A DNA stretch of 6,240 nt from a bacterium HR32 (GTDB taxonomy: Bacteria; Sysuimicrobiota; Sysuimicrobiia; Sysuimicrobiales; Sysuimicrobiaceae). Location: contig BEII01000112.1 in assembly GCA_002898935.1 (NCBI GenBank), positions 1 to 6,240 on the forward strand, in the 5' to 3' direction. The notes below the pieces were generated by a model. That model searched no databases and was not told the DNA's origin. It worked only from the letters and a program-made list of their open reading frames with translations. Below are positions 1 through 6,240 of the stretch, piece by piece. Position numbers and translations under genes: made by a program. Position 1 is the first letter of the stretch. Each line of letters starts with the position of its first letter.

Positions 1-84
1 GTGAAGTGGGACTGGGAGTGGTTCAACCGCGGGGCTCGCGAGCAGATGATCGAGCTGTGGAACCGGGAGATCGTCGGCCGCTAG
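1..84 (+). CDS. C-terminal tail of a probable ABC transporter substrate-binding protein (5' partial)
   Basis: Frame 1 is open from the left edge to a TAG at 82-84 and gives 27 residues rich in Trp and charged residues, ending ELWNREIVGR. The GTG at position 1 is simply where the window begins and is not taken as a start. PotD/PotF-like periplasmic binding proteins often end in a helix of this kind (W..WN.E pattern), and in such operons the binding-protein gene commonly precedes the ATPase gene. Only 3 nt separate this stop from the next ATG, so it belongs to the same operon. The assignment rests mainly on context, since 27 residues cannot prove the family. If correct, the protein would capture the solute outside the membrane and deliver it to the two permeases encoded downstream. 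Confidence 0.5.
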   Translation: MKWDWEWFNRGAREQMIELWNREIVGR

Positions 85-87
85 GGG

Positions 88-1136
88 ATGGCCTCCGTCC
101 AGCTCGCGGAAGTCACCAAACGGTTCGGCTCGGTGGCGGCCGTCCGCCGGCTCACCCTGGAGGTCCGGGACGGGGAACTCCTGACCCTGTTGGGGCCGTC
201 GGGATGCGGGAAGACCACCACCCTGAGGCTCGTGGCGGGCTTCCTCGCCCCCGAAGAGGGCAGGATCCGTTTCGGCGGGCGGGACGTGACCACCCTTCCA
301 CCCGAACATCGAAACGTCGGCATCGTGTTCCAGAACTACGCCCTGTTCCCCCACATGACCGTCGCCCAGAACGTGGCCTTCGGCCTGAGGTGCGCGGGCG
401 GCCCGCCTCGGAGGTCCGGGCTCGGGTGGGGGAGATCCTCGAGCGCGTTCAACTGCAGGGTCTGGAGCAACGCTACCCCCACCAACTATCCGGCGGACAA
501 CAGCAGCGCGTGGCCCTGGCGCGGGCCCTCGTGATCAACCCGCAGGTCCTCTTGCTCGATGAGCCCCTGGCGAATCTCGACGCCAAACTGCGCGAGGAGG
601 TCCGGTTCTACATCCGCCACCTCCAGCGTGAGCTCGGGATCACCACCATCTACGTGACCCACGACCAGGCCGAGGCCATGGTGCTCGCGGACCGCATCGC
701 CTTGCTCCGGGACGGGGTGCTTCAGCAGGTCGCCCCTCCGGAGGAGGTCTACCGGCGGCCCCGGAGTCGGTGGGTCGCGGACTTCGTGGGCCTGTGCAAC
801 TTCCTCCCGGGCCAAGTGTTGGGACGGGAGGATGGCTCCCTGGTGGTGGACACACCGGTCGGCGTCGTGCGGTGCGCGGGGGCCGCGGACGCGGGTCGCG
901 TCGTCGTGTGCGTGCGGCCGGAGTCCCTGCGGCAGGACGCGGGAGGGACGAACCGGATCGCGGGGGTCGTCCGCGAGCGGACGTTCCTGGGCAACCTGTT
1001 GGACCTCCGGGTCTCTTGCCCGCGGGGCGTGGTCCTGCGGGTGCAGCTGCCGCCCGTGCGGGACGTCCGGCCCGGAGAGTCCCTCGCCCTCGCCTTCGAA
1101 CCCCAGGACGCGTGGGCGGTTCCGGAGGAGGACTGA
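88..1136 (+). CDS. ABC importer ATP-binding protein, PotA/UgpC type, with an apparent frameshift
   Basis: This is the cytoplasmic ATPase that would power the importer. Residues 1-101 read in frame 1 from ATG 88 and carry Walker A (GPSGCGKTT, 36-44) and the Q-loop (VFQNYALFPH, Q82). From about position 390 the conserved protein continues in frame 3. Numbered on the corrected protein, it has the signature LSGGQQQR (134-141), Walker B LLLDEP (155-160), the D-loop, and the H-loop histidine in TIYVTHDQ (H192). A TOBE-like C-terminal part covers roughly 265-345. The corrected length is 349 aa, normal for the family. As written, frame 1 ends at TGA 532-534 after unrelated residues, so the sequence encodes no intact ATPase. 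All catalytic motifs are preserved on either side, which favours a sequencing or assembly error or a very recent lesion. The start has no well-placed Shine-Dalgarno, but MASVQLAEVTKRFG is a typical family N-terminus. Translation probably depends on coupling to the stop at 82-84. Specificity cannot be told from the ATPase. Confidence 0.88.
388..392 (+). other. Frameshift site in the ABC ATPase gene (apparent loss of one G)
   Basis: Frame 1 reads NVAFGLR up to codon AGG at 388-390. Restoring one G after it (AGG-GTG-CGC-GGG-CGG-CCC) gives GLRVRGRPASEVRARVGE, which is what this family normally has between the Q-loop region and the signature motif. A missing G in a GGG run within G+C-rich sequence is a common indel error. 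No classic slippery heptamer is visible here, so programmed frameshifting is unlikely. Confidence 0.85.
1124..1131 (+). promoter_or_regulatory. Shine-Dalgarno site for the first permease
   Basis: GGAGGAGG lies inside the last codons of the ATPase gene, with a 6-nt spacer to GTG 1138. It supports GTG 1138 as the start over in-frame GTG codons further upstream in the ATPase region or at 1171. Confidence 0.75.
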
Positions 1137-1137
1137 C

Positions 1138-2031
1138 GTGGCCCGCGCGGCTGAGCTCACCGGACCGGAGGTGCGCCGCTTGAACCGCTTGTCGCTGCCG
1201 CCCGCGTTGCTCCTGGTCACCGCCGGTCTCTTTCTCGTGGTCTTCTTCCTCGTCCCCTACCTCAACATGGTCCGCATGAGTTTCCTCACCAAGGCTCCGG
1301 GCGCCGCCTTCAGCCATGTGCTCACGGTGGAGAACTACCTGCGTGTGCTGCAGGACGCCTTCTACTGGCGCGTCATCGCCCGGACCTTCTGGCTTGCGGG
1401 CTTGACGACCCTCCTGACCCTCGTCCTGGGATACCCCCTGGCGTACACCATCGCCCGCGCCGCCGGGCCCCGCCGGCCCTTGCTCCTCATGCTCCTCCTG
1501 GCCCCGCTTCTGGTCGGTGCCGTGGTGCGCTCCTACGGGTGGATGATCTGGCTCGGCCGCGTGGGCCTCATCAACCAGGCCCTGCGGGCGCTCGGGTGGG
1601 GCGAGGCCGAGTTGATGTACAACACCCTGGGTGTCCTCATCGGACTCGTGCACGTCTACCTGCCCTTCATGGTCCTGGCCATCGCCAGCTCCCTGGAGCA
1701 GATCCCGGCGGACGTGGAACTCGCCGCCCGGTCCCTCGGCGCCTCTCCGTGGCGCGCCTTCTGGCGGGTCACCTGGCCCCTGTCCCTCCCCGGTGTGTTC
1801 TCCGGCGCCATGCTGGTCTTCGTCCTGGCCCTGAGCGCATACGTGATTCCGATCCTCTTGGGAGGGAACAACGTCCTGGTGATGCCCATGCTGATCGTGC
1901 AGATGCTGCTGGACGCGTTCCACTGGCCCCTGGGGTCGGCCATGGCCATGGTGCTCTTCGGTCTGGCCTCCCTGGTGCTGTGGCTGTACGTGAAGGCCAT
2001 GAACCGCGCGTTGCGCTGGATCCCGCGATGA
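1138..2031 (+). CDS. ABC importer permease, PotB-like (binding-protein-dependent transport inner-membrane component)
   Basis: This 297-aa protein is one half of the inner-membrane channel of the importer. GTG 1138 was chosen because it follows the ATPase stop by one base and has a strong Shine-Dalgarno 6 nt upstream; the much longer upstream extension of the frame overlaps the ATPase gene. Six hydrophobic segments are visible at about 20-45, 82-108, 113-140, 162-190, 222-245 and 266-286. The cytoplasmic EAA loop, which docks on the ATPase, is at about 194-219 (ELAARSLGASPW, then the LP-G ending). Length, topology and the YGWMIWLG and SAYVIP-type segments fit the PotB/PotH subgroup of spermidine/putrescine-class permeases. 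The next gene starts within this gene's stop codon (ATGA). The real substrate could be a polyamine, amino-acid derivative, phosphonate or another small charged solute; the permease alone does not settle it. Confidence 0.93.
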   Translation: MARAAELTGPEVRRLNRLSLPPALLLVTAGLFLVVFFLVPYLNMVRMSFLTKAPGAAFSHVLTVENYLRVLQDAFYWRVIARTFWLAGLTTLLTLVLGYPLAYTIARAAGPRRPLLLMLLLAPLLVGAVVRSYGWMIWLGRVGLINQALRALGWGEAELMYNTLGVLIGLVHVYLPFMVLAIASSLEQIPADVELAARSLGASPWRAFWRVTWPLSLPGVFSGAMLVFVLALSAYVIPILLGGNNVLVMPMLIVQMLLDAFHWPLGSAMAMVLFGLASLVLWLYVKAMNRALRWIPR

Positions 2032-2834
2032 GGTCTACTTCGTACCCCGTCGGCTTCGCCGCCGCCGCGGTGGCGGTCTACGTGTTCCTGCTCGCACCCA
2101 TCGCCATTGTGGTCGTGGCAGCCTTCAACTCCGGCGAGTACCTCCGGTTCCCTCCGGAGGGCTTCTCCCTCCGCTGGTTCTCCAAGTTCCTGGCGAGCGA
2201 GCCCTTCGTCCGGTCTTTCTGGTTCAGCCTCAAGCTGGCGTCCCTGGCGACCCTGCTGAGCACCGTCGCGGGCGGGATGGCCGCCTTCTTCGTGGTGCGC
2301 CACGCCGGCCGGTCCCGGGACTTCCTCCGCCTGCTCTTGGTGGCCCCGCTGCAGTTGCCGGCCATTCTGACCGGCATCGCGCTCCTGATCTTCTTCTACA
2401 GTGTGGGGATCGGAACCCGCGGGATGACGGGCCTGCTCATTGGCCACACCGTGGTGTCCCTGCCGTACGTGTTCTTGATGGTGAGTTCCGTCCTCCTCCG
2501 CTTCGACCGCACTCTCGAGGAGGCCGCCCGGTCCCTGGGGGCTTCTCCCTGGGTGACGTTCCGGCGCGTCACCCTCCCCCTCGTGCAGGGCGGAGTGATC
2601 TCTGGGGCCCTCTTTGCCTTCATCACGTCCTTCGACCAGTTCCCCATCTCGCTGCTGCTCGTAAGCGTGGGCAACACTACCTTGCCCATCCAGCTGTTCG
2701 ACTACCTGCGCTTCTCCTTCGATCCCACGGCCGCAGCCGCCTCCACGGTGAGCGTCGCCCTGAGCGTGGCGGTGGTCTGGCTCATCCACCGGCTGGTCGG
2801 CCTCGAACAGGTGACCTGGGGAGGACCTCGGTGA
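2028..2834 (+). CDS. ABC importer permease, PotC-like
   Basis: This 268-aa protein is the second channel subunit, expected to pair with the preceding permease. ATG 2028 overlaps the upstream TGA as ATGA. No strong Shine-Dalgarno is seen (only a weak GGA at 2018-2020), so translation is probably coupled to the upstream gene. About six membrane segments appear at 8-33, 63-92, 98-128, 133-157, 190-215 and 237-256. The EAA loop lies at about 164-189 (LEEAARSLGASPW, then LPLVQGG). The N-terminal pattern, a first helix followed by FNSGEYLRFPPEGFSLRWF, is typical of PotC/PotI proteins, where this periplasmic stretch often contains a similar F-P-G-S-W motif. The gene ends in a GTGA overlap with the HyuA gene, which ties the transporter directly to the enzyme genes. 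The family call is firm and the substrate is unknown. Confidence 0.93.
   Translation: MRSTSYPVGFAAAAVAVYVFLLAPIAIVVVAAFNSGEYLRFPPEGFSLRWFSKFLASEPFVRSFWFSLKLASLATLLSTVAGGMAAFFVVRHAGRSRDFLRLLLVAPLQLPAILTGIALLIFFYSVGIGTRGMTGLLIGHTVVSLPYVFLMVSSVLLRFDRTLEEAARSLGASPWVTFRRVTLPLVQGGVISGALFAFITSFDQFPISLLLVSVGNTTLPIQLFDYLRFSFDPTAAAASTVSVALSVAVVWLIHRLVGLEQVTWGGPR
2818..2824 (+). promoter_or_regulatory. Shine-Dalgarno site for the HyuA-family gene
   Basis: GGGGAGG at the end of the PotC-like gene has a 6-nt spacer to GTG 2831. It fixes GTG 2831 as the start; the motif DIGGTFTD then begins at residue 11, the usual distance from the N-terminus in this family. Confidence 0.75.
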
Positions 2835-4909
2835 ACGACGGGCAGCTCCGCGTAGGCATCGACATCGGTGGGACCTTCACGGATCTCGCCCTGGTGGACG
2901 GCTCGGGCCGGGTTTGGCGCCACAAGCTGCTCACCACCCCACAGCACCCCGACGAGGCTGCCCTCCGGGGACTCGGGGAGTTGTGTCAACAGGCCGGTGT
3001 GCCGCTGGAAGCGCTCGGGTCGGTGGTGCACGCCACCACCCTGGTCACGAACGCCCTCATCGAGCGCAAGGGGGCTAGGACAGCACTCCTCACCACCGCC
3101 GGATTCCGGGACCTCCTCGAGATGGGCCGTGAGCAACGGTACGACATCTACGACCTGTTCCTGAAGTTCCCGGAGCCCCTCGTTCCCCGGCGCTGGCGCG
3201 TGGAGGTGGAGGAGCGGGTCGACCGGGACGGGGCGGTGGTGAGGCCTGTAGATCTCGCTGGAGCGCGCAGGCAGATCGCGCGCCTGGTGGGCGAGGGCGT
3301 GGAGGCCGTCGCCGTAGCCTTTCTCCGCGCGTACCGGAACCCCGTCCACGAGCAGAGGGTGCGCGACCTGGTGGTCGCGGAGTTCCCCGACCTCGCGGTG
3401 TACACGAGCGGCGAGGTTTGCCCGGAGATCCGGGAGTACGAACGGACCTGTACCACGGTCTGCAACGCCTACGCGCAGCCGCTCGTGGACCGGTACCTGG
3501 CGCGGATCGAGGGGGCGCTCCACAGGTTGCAGGGGCGCCTGTTGCTCTTCCTCTCCTCAGGCACTTTCGCCACCGCGGAAGTCGCGCGCCGGTACCCTGT
3601 CCGCTTGCTCGAGTCCGGATCGGCAGCCGGCGCGCTCCTGGCGGGCCTGGTCGCCTCCCGGATGGGCCGGAGGGAGGCCGTCGCGTTCGACATGGGGGGG
3701 ACCACGGCCAAGATCAGTCTCGTGCTCGGTGGACGCCCGCGCATCGCGCCCATGATCGAGGCCGCACGCGTGCACCGGTTCAAGCCCGGGTCCGGGATTC
3801 CCATCCGGACCCCGGTGGTGGACACCGTGGAGATCGGTGCCGGCGGGGGTTCGGTGGCCCGCACCGACGCCATGGGCCTCCTGAAGGTCGGCCCCGAGAG
3901 CGCTGGCGCGGATCCCGGTCCTGCCTGCTACGGGCGCGGGGGCGAGGAGCCCACGGTGACGGACGCCTGCGTCGTGCTCGGCTACTTCGACCCCGCCGCC
4001 TTCCTGGGCGGGACGATGCGCCTGGACGCCAGCGCGGCCCGACGCGCCGTGGGGCGCCTGGGCCAGGCGCTCGGCCTGGATCCGGTGCAGGCTGCGTGGG
4101 GGATCTACGCCGTCGTCTGCGAGAACATGGCCCAGGCCGCGCGGCTGCACTTCGCGGAGCGGGGCCAGGACCCCAGGCGCTTCACCCTCGTGGCCTTCGG
4201 GGGCGCCGGACCGGCCTTCGCCGCGCGGCTCGCAAGGCTCCTTGGCATCCGGGAGGTGGTGGTGCCGCCCGGGGCCGGCGTCGCCTCGGCCCTCGGCCTC
4301 CTCGCAGCACCGCCGGGATTCGACCAGGGTCGCTCCTTCGCCTGCGACCTGGCGGACCTCGCCCGTCACTGGGAAACCGTCGAGCGCCTCCTGCAGGACA
4401 TGGAGGAGGAGGGGAGGGCCATGGTCGCCTCGGCAGGCGCCACCCCGGGCGCGGTGCGGGTCGAGCGCCGTGTGGAGCTACGGTACGCGGGTCAGTTCCA
4501 CGACCTGGAGATCCCCCTCCCCGCGCGCCTCGGCCCCACGAGCGCAGAGGGGCTACGACGTCGGTTCGAGGAACACTACCGGGCTCTGTACGGGGTCTCC
4601 CTGGACGGCTATCCCGTGCTCGCGCTCAACTGGAGGACCCTGGTGGTGGGAACAGCGCCTTCCTTCCAGCTGGGCTCGAACGCCGCCTCGCCTCGAGCGA
4701 CGGGCAGCTCGCGTCGCCCGATCTACCTGCCCGGCGAGGGTTTTGTGGAGGTTCCCGTGTACCGACGCGAGGCACTCCCAGCGGAGGCCGTGGTGGAGGG
4801 GCCGGCTGTGGTCGAGGAAGACGAGGCGACCACCCTCCTGTGGCGCGGCGACCGCCTCTCGGCGGACCGCGAGGGGAGACTGCAGATCGTGATCGGAGGG
4901 CAGCCGTGA
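2831..4909 (+). CDS. Hydantoinase A/oxoprolinase family protein (HyuA-like ATP-dependent subunit)
   Basis: This complete 692-aa protein is close to the family's usual length of about 680-720. HyuA-type subunits have an actin/Hsp70-like ATPase fold. With HyuB partners they hydrolyse cyclic amides (N-methylhydantoin, 5-oxoproline, lactams) or, in relatives, carboxylate ketones. Visible motifs are GIDIGGTFTD (9-18) and TTLVTNALIERKGART in the N-terminal hydantoinase/oxoprolinase domain (about 7-185). The central domain (about 205-495) has the second phosphate motif FDMGGTTAK (286-294), GAGGGS (336-341), GADPGPACYG (359-368), VAFGGAGP (454-461) and GVASALGLL (483-491). The C-terminal domain (about 510-690) includes RYAGQFHDLEIPLP. 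Two places differ from the form I recall as common: SSGT (242-245) and ESGSAAG (261-267), where SGPAAG is usual. The gene overlaps its neighbours by 4 nt on both sides (GTGA). Methylhydantoinase, oxoprolinase, lactamase and carboxylase activities cannot be told apart from sequence alone. Confidence 0.95.
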   Translation: MNDGQLRVGIDIGGTFTDLALVDGSGRVWRHKLLTTPQHPDEAALRGLGELCQQAGVPLEALGSVVHATTLVTNALIERKGARTALLTTAGFRDLLEMGREQRYDIYDLFLKFPEPLVPRRWRVEVEERVDRDGAVVRPVDLAGARRQIARLVGEGVEAVAVAFLRAYRNPVHEQRVRDLVVAEFPDLAVYTSGEVCPEIREYERTCTTVCNAYAQPLVDRYLARIEGALHRLQGRLLLFLSSGTFATAEVARRYPVRLLESGSAAGALLAGLVASRMGRREAVAFDMGGTTAKISLVLGGRPRIAPMIEAARVHRFKPGSGIPIRTPVVDTVEIGAGGGSVARTDAMGLLKVGPESAGADPGPACYGRGGEEPTVTDACVVLGYFDPAAFLGGTMRLDASAARRAVGRLGQALGLDPVQAAWGIYAVVCENMAQAARLHFAERGQDPRRFTLVAFGGAGPAFAARLARLLGIREVVVPPGAGVASALGLLAAPPGFDQGRSFACDLADLARHWETVERLLQDMEEEGRAMVASAGATPGAVRVERRVELRYAGQFHDLEIPLPARLGPTSAEGLRRRFEEHYRALYGVSLDGYPVLALNWRTLVVGTAPSFQLGSNAASPRATGSSRRPIYLPGEGFVEVPVYRREALPAEAVVEGPAVVEEDEATTLLWRGDRLSADREGRLQIVIGGQP
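4895..4900 (+). promoter_or_regulatory. Shine-Dalgarno site for the HyuB-family gene
   Basis: GGAGGG near the end of the HyuA gene has a 5-nt spacer to GTG 4906, which overlaps the HyuA stop as GTGA. It supports GTG 4906 as the start, and WDPATLEIVWSRL then sits at the usual N-terminus of HyuB proteins. Confidence 0.7.
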
Positions 4910-6240
4910 CCTCTTGGGACCCCGCCACGTTGGAGATCGTCTGGAGCCGCCTCATCCACATCACGGACGAGTGCTGGGTCACCATCGCCCGCACGGCCTT
5001 TTCGACCATCGTGGGAGAGGCGGGTGACTTCGCCTGCGAGATCTTGGACGGTCGGGGAGAATCCATCGCACACTCCCCGCGCTCCATGCCGGTTTTCAAC
5101 CTCACGCTCCCGCGGGCGGTGAAGGCTCTGCTGGCGGTGTTCCCTCCTGAGTCGTTGCAGGAAGGCGACGTCTTGATCACCAACGACCCCTGGATCTGTG
5201 CCGGGCACCTCTTCGATGTGGCCATCGTCACGCCTGTGTACCGCAGGGGGCATCTGGTGGGCCTCGTCGGCTCCATCGCCCACTGGTCCGACATCGGAGG
5301 GACCAAGGACCCCGGAAGGGCCCGGGAGATTTACGAGGAGGGCCTTCAGATCCCACCCCTCAAGCTGTACCGCGCAGGCACGCTGAACGAGGACCTGGTG
5401 GCCCTCATTCGCCAGAACGTCCGCAATCCGGAGATGGTCCTCGGAGACCTCCAGGCTCAAGTGGCCAGCAACCACGTGGGTGCCGAGCGCCTCCTGGCGT
5501 TCATGGACGAGTACGACCTCCGAACGCTGGAGCCTCTGGCGGAGGAGGTTCAGCAGCGGGCGGGCGCTGCCATGCGACAGGCGATCCGAGGCCTGCCGGA
5601 CGGCGTCCATCGGGGCCACATCGAGTTCCAGCTGCTCGGTCAGCCGTCGCGCCTCGGCTGTGAGGTGCGGGTCCGCGGGGAGGAGCTGACGGTGGACTGG
5701 GTGGAGGCTCCCCCCGAGCAGCCCGTGGGTGCGCTCAACTGCACGTACTCCTACACGGCCGCCCACACGGTCTACGCGCTGAAGTGCCTGCTCACGCCCG
5801 AAATCCCCTCCAACGCCGGTTGCTTCCGGCCTCTCCACGTGCACGCGCCCCCGGGGAGCGTGCTGAACTGCCGGTACCCGGCGGCGACCAGCCAGCGCAC
5901 GATGGTGGGGTGGTTCTTGGCCCCCGCGCTCTTCGCCGCCCTCCAAGAGGTGCTCCCCGACCGGGTCCAGGCGTTCACGGGCCTGCCAGGCTCCGTCTCC
6001 GCCTACGGATACGACGCCGCGGAGAGGCCCTTCCACGACCACATCATGTTCGGCGGAGGTCAGGGCGCAGGCCGGTCGGCCGACGGCCGCTCCGCCCTCA
6101 TGTTCCCCACCTCTGCGGGCAACGTCCCGGTCGAGCTGTTCGAGCAGCGTACCCCGATCCTCGTGGAGCGCAAGGAACTCATCCCGGACTCGGGAGGGTC
6201 CGGCGAGCACCGCGGAGGGCTCGGGCAGCGGCTCGTCTTG
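4906..6240 (+). CDS. Hydantoinase B/oxoprolinase family protein (HyuB-like subunit, 3' partial)
   Basis: Frame 1 is open from GTG 4906 to the right edge, giving 445 residues without a stop. HyuB proteins are usually about 520-580 aa, so roughly the last 100 residues lie outside the window. HyuB carries the metal site where the ring opening or related chemistry takes place, working with HyuA's ATPase. Family features are DPATLE (5-10), a GDF with D41, NDP (93-95), H101-x2-D104, H126 followed by SDIGGT, REIYEEGLQIPPLKLYRAG, the NAGCFRP segment (C306), TSQR (328-331) and GGGQGAG (383-389). H101, D104 and H126 have the HxxD-x21-H spacing of the metal ligands described for acetone carboxylase and caprolactamase; D41 may be a fourth ligand. 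This is recalled family knowledge, not tested here. NDPWICAGHLFD replaces the more usual NDPY.GGTHLPD, and the segment before TSQR is shorter than usual. The shorter N-terminal region favours HyuB over a true acetone carboxylase alpha subunit. Confidence 0.93.
   Translation, partial: MTSWDPATLEIVWSRLIHITDECWVTIARTAFSTIVGEAGDFACEILDGRGESIAHSPRSMPVFNLTLPRAVKALLAVFPPESLQEGDVLITNDPWICAGHLFDVAIVTPVYRRGHLVGLVGSIAHWSDIGGTKDPGRAREIYEEGLQIPPLKLYRAGTLNEDLVALIRQNVRNPEMVLGDLQAQVASNHVGAERLLAFMDEYDLRTLEPLAEEVQQRAGAAMRQAIRGLPDGVHRGHIEFQLLGQPSRLGCEVRVRGEELTVDWVEAPPEQPVGALNCTYSYTAAHTVYALKCLLTPEIPSNAGCFRPLHVHAPPGSVLNCRYPAATSQRTMVGWFLAPALFAALQEVLPDRVQAFTGLPGSVSAYGYDAAERPFHDHIMFGGGQGAGRSADGRSALMFPTSAGNVPVELFEQRTPILVERKELIPDSGGSGEHRGGLGQRLVL

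Noticed and set aside
6..389. Frame-3 open reading upstream of the frameshift, beginning MGLGVVQPRG
   Set aside because: This part has no family similarity and overlaps frame 1, which encodes the conserved Walker A and Q-loop region. Only the part of frame 3 after about position 390 is real.
386..396. Programmed ribosomal frameshifting in the ATPase gene
   Set aside because: No slippery heptamer, no obvious internal Shine-Dalgarno stimulator at the right spacing, and no known recoding in this ATPase family. A lost G explains the data more simply.
832..1137. In-frame upstream extension of the first permease from ATG 832
   Set aside because: It overlaps the conserved C-terminal part of the ATPase gene and encodes a Ser/Arg/Cys-rich shadow sequence. 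GTG 1138 has a strong Shine-Dalgarno site.
640..1923. Long minus-strand open frame (427 codons), with similar ones at 486-1220, 1656-2789, 2702-3523 and 4723-6210
   Set aside because: These are antisense shadows of G+C-rich genes. Their translations are low-complexity, rich in His, Gln, Arg, Gly and Pro, with no recognisable domain, while the + strand frames carry full family motifs.
1539..2027. In-frame upstream extension of the second permease from ATG 1539
   Set aside because: It would overlap the first permease by almost 500 nt and adds a charged, Gly/Pro/Arg-rich segment with no membrane or family character. ATG 2028, in an ATGA overlap, gives the normal PotC-like length.
2141..2160. 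CCTCCGG repeat with a palindromic CCTCCGGAGG, considered as an operator or terminator
   Set aside because: It lies inside the second permease gene, has no T-run, encodes conserved family residues, and short palindromes of this kind are expected by chance in such G+C-rich DNA.

Overview
The window is a stretch of strongly G+C-rich bacterial DNA, with C or G at most third codon positions and frequent GTG starts. All real genes lie on the + strand, and the coding density is close to 100 %. The genes are separated by at most 3 nt or overlap by 4 nt, so the window reads as the interior of one long polycistronic operon. Composition and start use suggest a high-GC environmental bacterium, such as an actinobacterial, chloroflexal or uncultured soil/sediment lineage. 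The sequence does not allow a firmer taxonomic call. No promoter, terminator, RNA gene, mobile element, CRISPR array or long repeat is visible.

Layout: positions 1-84 hold the last 27 codons of a protein whose bulk lies upstream, most likely the substrate-binding protein of the ABC importer that follows. Positions 88-1136 encode the importer's ATPase (PotA/UgpC type). It is interrupted by an apparent one-base deletion near position 390 that moves the conserved reading from frame 1 to frame 3. Positions 1138-2031 and 2028-2834 encode the two inner-membrane permeases (PotB-like and PotC-like), each with a clear EAA loop. Positions 2831-4909 encode a complete HyuA-family (hydantoinase A/oxoprolinase) ATP-dependent subunit. 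Positions 4906-6240 encode its HyuB partner, which runs off the right edge.

Together the genes look like a self-contained uptake-and-catabolism unit. A spermidine/putrescine-class ABC importer brings in a small, probably nitrogen-containing or charged solute. The cytoplasmic HyuA/HyuB pair then uses ATP to open a cyclic amide (hydantoin, oxoproline or lactam type) or, less likely, to carboxylate a ketone. The substrate cannot be read from the sequence.

The most notable points are the frameshift in the ATPase and the non-canonical motif variants in HyuA and HyuB, which suggest a side branch of the family. These are known gene families in a plausible but not revolutionary arrangement. I see no evidence for an entirely undescribed system.
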